From contig DATCJO010000139.1 of assembly GCA_036562765.1 (NCBI GenBank), forward strand, positions 1 to 10,366: a stretch of 10,366 nt of DNA, in the 5' to 3' direction. Within the stretch, counting starts at the first letter, position 1. The number at the start of each line of letters is the position of its first letter. Source of the DNA: JAAYFT01 sp036562765. Lineage in GTDB: Bacteria; Bacillota; Clostridia; Tissierellales; Tissierellaceae. Below the pieces are notes generated by a model, which was not told the DNA's origin, did not search any database, and saw nothing but the letters and a program-made list of their open reading frames with translations. The position numbers were made by a program, and so were the translations under genes. Shown in pieces: positions 7,515 through 10,366 of this stretch.

Positions 7515-7851
7515 CCTTATCCCCTCTTTATAGCTAATTTGTAAGAGTCAAAACAAAATTTGTTAAAGATACTCTCATCAAACTTTGAAAATAAAAAGAG
7601 GAATAAACCTTTATTACCTTTAGTACCACACTCCTTTCATTGATTATTGCTGAAATTTCAATTTCCAAATTATTGGTGCTGTAGCTTATTCCCCCTGAAG
7701 TTTTATATTTTTTTTATTTACCCCTATTAAAAATAACATTATATAATATATATCGTTAAAAAACTGTTTATCTTAATAACATATTTACATTTTAATAAAT
7801 TAACTTCCTGTAGAAAATAATGGTTAACCCTAATTCTACATATTAAAAGCG
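7515..7851. other. AT-rich non-coding stretch upstream of the chemoreceptor gene
   Basis: No convincing gene on either strand. The minus strand is the 5' side of the MCP gene. It contains a possible imperfect RNA stem pairing 7622-7631 with 7676-7686, which is tentative. The palindrome GGTTAACC lies at 7822-7829, and an isolated TATAAT on the plus strand at 7853-7858 has no good -35. I looked for c-di-GMP-I, c-di-GMP-II, TPP and preQ1 riboswitch cores by eye and saw none. Confidence 0.5.
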
Positions 7852-8045
7852 TTATAATAGAAAATACAAGTCAAATTCTTCTGTTATCTGTTTGTTTTTT
7901 GCACCTTCAGTATACCAGAACTTCATTACTAAATCTGCTTCTGACATTTAAAGATATTATTGAATATATCTTTTAGATATTCAGCCATTTTTAAGTTGCC
8001 TTCAGCAATCATGTTTCTAATTATTTTTTATGGTATTGTGCACAT
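7852..8045 (-). pseudogene. Decayed, internally deleted IS256-family transposase remnant
   Basis: From an ATG at 8045 with a good ribosome binding site, the minus strand reads MCTIP, a TAA stop at 8030-8028, then in the same frame KIIRNMIAEGNLKMAEYLKD and IFNNIF, ending at TAG 7931-7929. This resembles the N-terminus of clostridial IS256-family (mutator-type) transposases, of the form KEIIK..I.EGNLKT..DL...LKD.F. After a frame change, 7947-7852 reads DLVMKFWYTEGAKNKQ then ITEEFDLYF, which resembles the C-terminal end of the same proteins (KKWT...KNW.QI...F.IYF). The roughly 330 residues of catalytic core are missing. It cannot be active. The N-terminal likeness is fairly good; the C-terminal one is weaker. 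Confidence 0.5.
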
Positions 8046-8050
8046 AAAAT

Positions 8051-8105
8051 TAACTCCTTTCTTTTCATGAATCTTATGATTCCTGCAGAAAGGAGTTATT
8101 TTTTT
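8051..8105. promoter_or_regulatory. Hairpin masking the transposase-remnant ribosome binding site; terminator-like on the plus strand
   Basis: TAACTCCTTTCT (8051-8062) pairs perfectly over 12 bp with AGAAAGGAGTTA (8087-8098). An inner GAATC/GATTC stem lies inside the loop (8069-8082). On the minus strand the second-transcribed arm contains AAAGGAG, 8 bases before the ATG at 8045, so read-through transcripts would have that site paired. On the plus strand the stem is followed by seven T residues (8099-8105) and would look like an intrinsic terminator, although no plus-strand gene precedes it. Confidence 0.6.
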
Positions 8106-8171
8106 CATAAAAACACAAATTATTTTACACTTCCAACAAAAGTCTTCAAATCTTTGTATATGGGAAACAAA

Positions 8172-8705
8172 TTAATATTTTCCTTCAAATACCATGTTTC
8201 CATCTTCATCATAGGCTCTAACTTTAGAATAATACTTTGAATCATTGGCTACCCAATGAATTAGAAACATGTCATCATAAAAATTCTCTTGTACTAATGT
8301 ATCTCCATTATTTAACACAACCTCTACCTTTTTAATTCTTTTATCATTTATTATTCCATAGACCTTATAAAAATTCCCTTCTCCAACCCAATAATAAGAT
8401 AAAGGCTGTGATAAGTCATTTTCTATTCCATGAACTTGATTTCCAAAATGCCAAAAGAAAAATAATTTCTTATTTACAGTATTGCACGAAAACCATTTAT
8501 CATATTTACAAAGGATATATTTGCCTTTTTCGTAATCCTCTATATGTATTATTTCAGATGGGCCATAATGGGCTGTTCTTTCAGAATCCCTATGGGCTCC
8601 TAATGGAGTAAAATAAAGACCTGAACCTTTAACAAAAATGATTAATAATATTATCAAAGCAATTATATTTCTTATAAGCTTCTTCTTTCTATTCAATATT
8701 CTCAC
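8172..8705 (-). CDS. Small single-pass membrane protein of unknown function in the PadR/HAAS operon
   Basis: Not a family I recognise. It has 177 residues: a basic N-terminus (RKKKLIRN), one membrane segment at about 13-31 (IIALIILLIIFVKGSGLYF), then an extracytoplasmic domain rich in aromatics and beta-strand-like segments (FFFWHFG, YYWVGEG, KVEVVLNNGDTLVQE, AYDEDGNMVFEGKY). The segment from about residue 110 could be a small beta-sandwich. The start given is GTG 8705-8703. A TTG at 8696-8694 is equally possible, since GGGTGAG lies just before it. It overlaps the end of the HAAS gene by 17 bp (8 bp with the TTG start), so the two are translationally coupled and probably act together. It is the last gene of the operon; no clear terminator follows. 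Confidence 0.8.
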   Translation of the reverse strand: MRILNRKKKLIRNIIALIILLIIFVKGSGLYFTPLGAHRDSERTAHYGPSEIIHIEDYEKGKYILCKYDKWFSCNTVNKKLFFFWHFGNQVHGIENDLSQPLSYYWVGEGNFYKVYGIINDKRIKKVEVVLNNGDTLVQENFYDDMFLIHWVANDSKYYSKVRAYDEDGNMVFEGKY

Positions 8706-9408
8706 CCGACTTTAAGGGAATTTCTAACTTGTAATATCTATTATATCTATCATATTCAATAATCAAAGTTTTAGCATCTTTACGGAAATTTTCAACACTT
8801 ACCATTCCTTTAGAAACAATGCCCCCGGTTGTATGACTAGAACCTCTATAATATTTACTGCCTTTATCATCAGTTATAATACCAATAGTACCTAAACTCC
8901 AACCACTTCCCCATAGCTTCTTGTCATAGTAGTAATAACTTATATGCAATGTCCCGTTTTTGTCATACACTACATTTTTAAAATTAATAACTGTGTCATC
9001 TACCTGTACTCTTTCATTAACATCTATTTTATATACTATATCTTCCTTTGGAATTTCTCTTATGAGTTTATCATCAAAAATTGAGTATCCCAAATCTATA
9101 ATTACTGGCACTGCCATAAAGATATTTATTATTACAAATAATATTACCAGCACTTTTGAAGCTAAATATAACCAGCCAATTAGCGGATGATGCTCTTTAT
9201 TTAACTGAATTCCTATTTCCTTTGGATCACCCATATCTTTAATGGCTTTCTCTTCTGCTTCATAATAAGTTAATCCTTGCTGTGTATAATAATCTATCCT
9301 ATCCCAAATATGCTCTTGCAACTCCATCCTTATATCTTCTTTATCAAATGGAAATTTAACATAAGATAAAACAGTATCTAAAAATTCCTTAGAGCGTTGA
9401 AAACCCAT
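8689..9408 (-). CDS. HAAS-domain (DUF1700-like) membrane protein
   Basis: I start it at the ATG at 9408 (239 residues), because GGCGGTGA, one mismatch from the ideal ribosome binding site, lies 5 bases upstream. TTG 9423 and GTG 9417 are weaker. Residues 1-72 form a helical HAAS-type domain: MELQEHIWDRIDYY, then GLTYYEAEEKAIKDMGDPKE followed by IGIQLN. From family knowledge, this domain is habitually encoded next to PadR repressors and thought to pass signals to or from the membrane. A membrane segment at about 75-103 follows, then a Tyr-rich extracytoplasmic domain (about 125-239) without a recognised family. It overlaps padR by 20 bp upstream and the small membrane protein by 17 bp downstream. 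The signal sensed is unknown. Confidence 0.85.
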   Translation of the reverse strand: MGFQRSKEFLDTVLSYVKFPFDKEDIRMELQEHIWDRIDYYTQQGLTYYEAEEKAIKDMGDPKEIGIQLNKEHHPLIGWLYLASKVLVILFVIINIFMAVPVIIDLGYSIFDDKLIREIPKEDIVYKIDVNERVQVDDTVINFKNVVYDKNGTLHISYYYYDKKLWGSGWSLGTIGIITDDKGSKYYRGSSHTTGGIVSKGMVSVENFRKDAKTLIIEYDRYNRYYKLEIPLKSGENIE

Positions 9409-9739
9409 GACTTTCACCGCCAATGACCTTGTTTACAGATGTTGAAAAAATATTCCATTGCTTTCTTTCTTCTATTAGCTGCTTCTTCCCTTTAGATGTT
9501 ATTTGATAGTATTTTCTTTCTTTACCCGTATCTCCCTTATCCCTATAGGATTTTATATAGCCTTCGTTTTCAAGCCTATGGAGTACTGGATATAATGTCC
9601 CTTCTTTAAATTTAAAAGTATTGTCTGAGCGAATTTCTAGCTCCCTTATTATCTCGTATCCATACATATCCCTTTCCTTTAACAGTGATAGTATCAGTAA
9701 AGTTGTACTTCCTCCTATTAACCCTTTATCGATTTTCAT
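9389..9739 (-). CDS. PadR-family transcriptional regulator (short type)
   Basis: Winged-helix DNA-binding repressor, 116 residues from the ATG at 9739, preceded by GGAGGG at 5 bases; a TTG at 9754 would add five residues and is less likely. PadR hallmarks are MYGYEIIRELE (effector and helix region), FKEGTLYPVLHRLENEGYI (recognition helix) and GKERKYYQITSKGKKQL (wing). The C-terminal tail is short, as in the s1 subgroup including LmrR-type regulators. It is the first gene of a three-gene operon and lies directly downstream of a large palindromic operator that covers its promoter, so autoregulation is likely. Its small-molecule ligand, if any, is not evident. The neighbouring HAAS membrane protein is a typical PadR partner and may control its activity. 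Confidence 0.95.
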   Translation of the reverse strand: MKIDKGLIGGSTTLLILSLLKERDMYGYEIIRELEIRSDNTFKFKEGTLYPVLHRLENEGYIKSYRDKGDTGKERKYYQITSKGKKQLIEERKQWNIFSTSVNKVIGGESHGFSTL

Positions 9740-9756
9740 AATATCCCTCCACAAAA

Positions 9757-9802
9757 ATACCTAGAATATCTAGGTATAATTATACCTAGATATTCTAGGT
9801 AT
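9757..9802. promoter_or_regulatory. 46-bp perfect palindrome: double operator, probably for PadR
   Basis: Bases 9757-9802 are a perfect inverted repeat centred at 9779/9780. It is built from two 21-bp near-palindromes (9757-9777 and 9782-9802), each with arms ATACCTAGA and TCTAGGTAT around three bases, separated by AATT. One 21-mer fills the gap between the -35 and -10 of the padR promoter and touches both. The other runs from the -10 downstream over the expected transcription start. PadR proteins bind such palindromes; that this PadR is the binder is inferred from position. Confidence 0.85.
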
Positions 9803-9807
9803 GTCAA
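9779..9807 (-). promoter_or_regulatory. Perfect-consensus promoter of the padR operon
   Basis: On the minus strand TTGACA (9807-9802) and TATAAT (9784-9779) are separated by exactly 17 bases, an ideal sigma-A promoter. It is expected to be strong unless repressed, and the palindromic operators overlap it completely. The leader to the ATG at 9739 is about 30 bases. Confidence 0.9.
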
Positions 9808-9822
9808 TATTTGCCAATCATT

Positions 9823-10366
9823 TTAGCTTCCTGTTGAAGTATAATGTTTAACACCTATCCTCCATGCAAATAATGATAGGATGAAAAATAATAAACCAAC
9901 AAATGGAGATATCCAGCCTATCCAGTTAGGATAATTTAATAAATCATTATTTTCTAGTATGTTTATGGCAGGGAAATAGTTTATAGTTGCCAAGGGTATG
10001 ATATAAATTAGGATTTTTCTAAACCATTGCTTATATATGGACAATGGATATTGTGCTGCCTGCACTCCTCCATGGGTAAAGGAATTTATGATTTCCAGAC
10101 TTTGAACTGACCAAAATGATAAGGTGGCCTGAAGAACTATAAATCCAGAAAATAAAAAGTTACCTCCAATAATTGCACCAATCAATAATAAAACTTTTCC
10201 TAAAGACCATTTAATATTTAATTTACACACAGCCCATACAAGTACAATTAATCCTTGGCTAAACCTTCCTATCCTCATTAAATGTATGTCATGGCCTAAA
10301 ACCTGTAATACGGTGGTCCTAGGCCTAAGAAGAATTCTATCAAACTCTCCTGTTCTTACTAGGTTT
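9823..10366 (-). CDS. ABC-2 family transporter permease (PF06182-like), C-terminal part, cut by the right edge
   Basis: The frame is open from the right edge, giving 180 visible residues. An ATG at 10278 is internal, since the upstream codons continue in frame as LVRTGEFDRILLRPRTTVLQ. That GEFDR.LLRP segment, and the later FTHGGVQAAQYPLSIYKQWFRKI, are typical of the ABC-2 permeases of about 260 residues that pair with an ATPase and a second permease in exporters. About four membrane segments are visible (around LIVLVWAV, VLLLIGAIIGG, KILIYIIPLATINYF and PFVGLLFFILSLFAW). The rest of the gene, and probably its ATPase, lie beyond the right edge. It reads toward the padR promoter, with no hairpin terminator in the 20-base gap, so read-through into the padR operon is possible. 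The substrate is unknown. Confidence 0.88.
   Translation of the reverse strand, partial: NLVRTGEFDRILLRPRTTVLQVLGHDIHLMRIGRFSQGLIVLVWAVCKLNIKWSLGKVLLLIGAIIGGNFLFSGFIVLQATLSFWSVQSLEIINSFTHGGVQAAQYPLSIYKQWFRKILIYIIPLATINYFPAINILENNDLLNYPNWIGWISPFVGLLFFILSLFAWRIGVKHYTSTGS

Noticed and set aside
7532..7560. Sigma-A promoter (TTGACT with TATAAA) directly before the MCP start
   Set aside because: Spacing is only 13 bases and the -10 nearly touches the ribosome binding site, leaving no leader.
7610..7740. c-di-GMP riboswitch upstream of the MCP gene
   Set aside because: No recognisable conserved core of either c-di-GMP class was found by eye on the minus strand.
7852..7947. Small minus-strand open frame read as an independent 31-residue peptide
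   Set aside because: No ribosome binding site; its tryptophan-containing segment is better explained as the C-terminal scrap of an IS256-type transposase.
9823..10278. Treating the ABC-2 permease fragment as a complete 151-residue gene starting at the ATG at 10278
   Set aside because: The codons upstream are open to the window edge and encode a conserved segment (GEFDR.LLRP), so the ATG is internal.

Overview
This 10.4-kb, AT-rich window looks like the chromosome of a low-GC, Gram-positive anaerobe of the Clostridia. This is inferred from strong AGGAGG-type ribosome binding sites, TTG/GTG starts, sigma-A-like promoters, a DUF1667 protein and a clostridial-style chemoreceptor. The species cannot be named from the window. 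A peripheral Tissierellales-like lineage is only a guess.

Left part (1-2850): a minus-strand pair, tdk (thymidine kinase) followed by the 5' part of nudC (NAD+ diphosphatase), runs off the left edge. Both handle nucleotides. Divergent from tdk is a two-gene ABC importer operon of the nitrate/sulfonate/taurine/HMP class (ATPase and permease, overlapping by 8 bp), with no substrate-binding protein in view. It ends at a perfect 14-bp hairpin shared with the convergent MgtC-family gene.

Middle part (2850-7515): an MgtC/SapB-family membrane protein (minus) diverges from a small CxxC DUF1667 protein (plus). Their face-to-face -35 boxes form a palindrome. DUF1667 converges, with a single-base gap, on a MATE efflux pump (minus). 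Upstream of MATE lies a large dCache-HAMP methyl-accepting chemotaxis protein (minus), separated from it by a terminator and a new promoter.

Gene-poor gap (7515-8171): AT-rich. Part of it (about 7850-8105, perhaps 7808-8131) reads as a decayed, internally deleted IS256-family transposase element. It has a hairpin that would mask the transposase ribosome binding site. Nearer the MCP gene there is only a weak RNA-stem candidate.

Right part (8172-10366): a compact minus-strand operon encodes a PadR-family repressor, a HAAS-domain membrane protein and a small single-pass membrane protein of unknown function, with overlapping reading frames. It is driven by a perfect-consensus TTGACA-17-TATAAT promoter embedded in a 46-bp perfect palindrome. 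This is a strong candidate for an autoregulated, ligand- or drug-responsive switch. The right edge holds the C-terminal part of an ABC-2 family permease (PF06182-like). I see no CRISPR array, tRNA or rRNA. Nothing here is clearly a wholly new system. The PadR/HAAS operon with its operator is the most distinctive piece.
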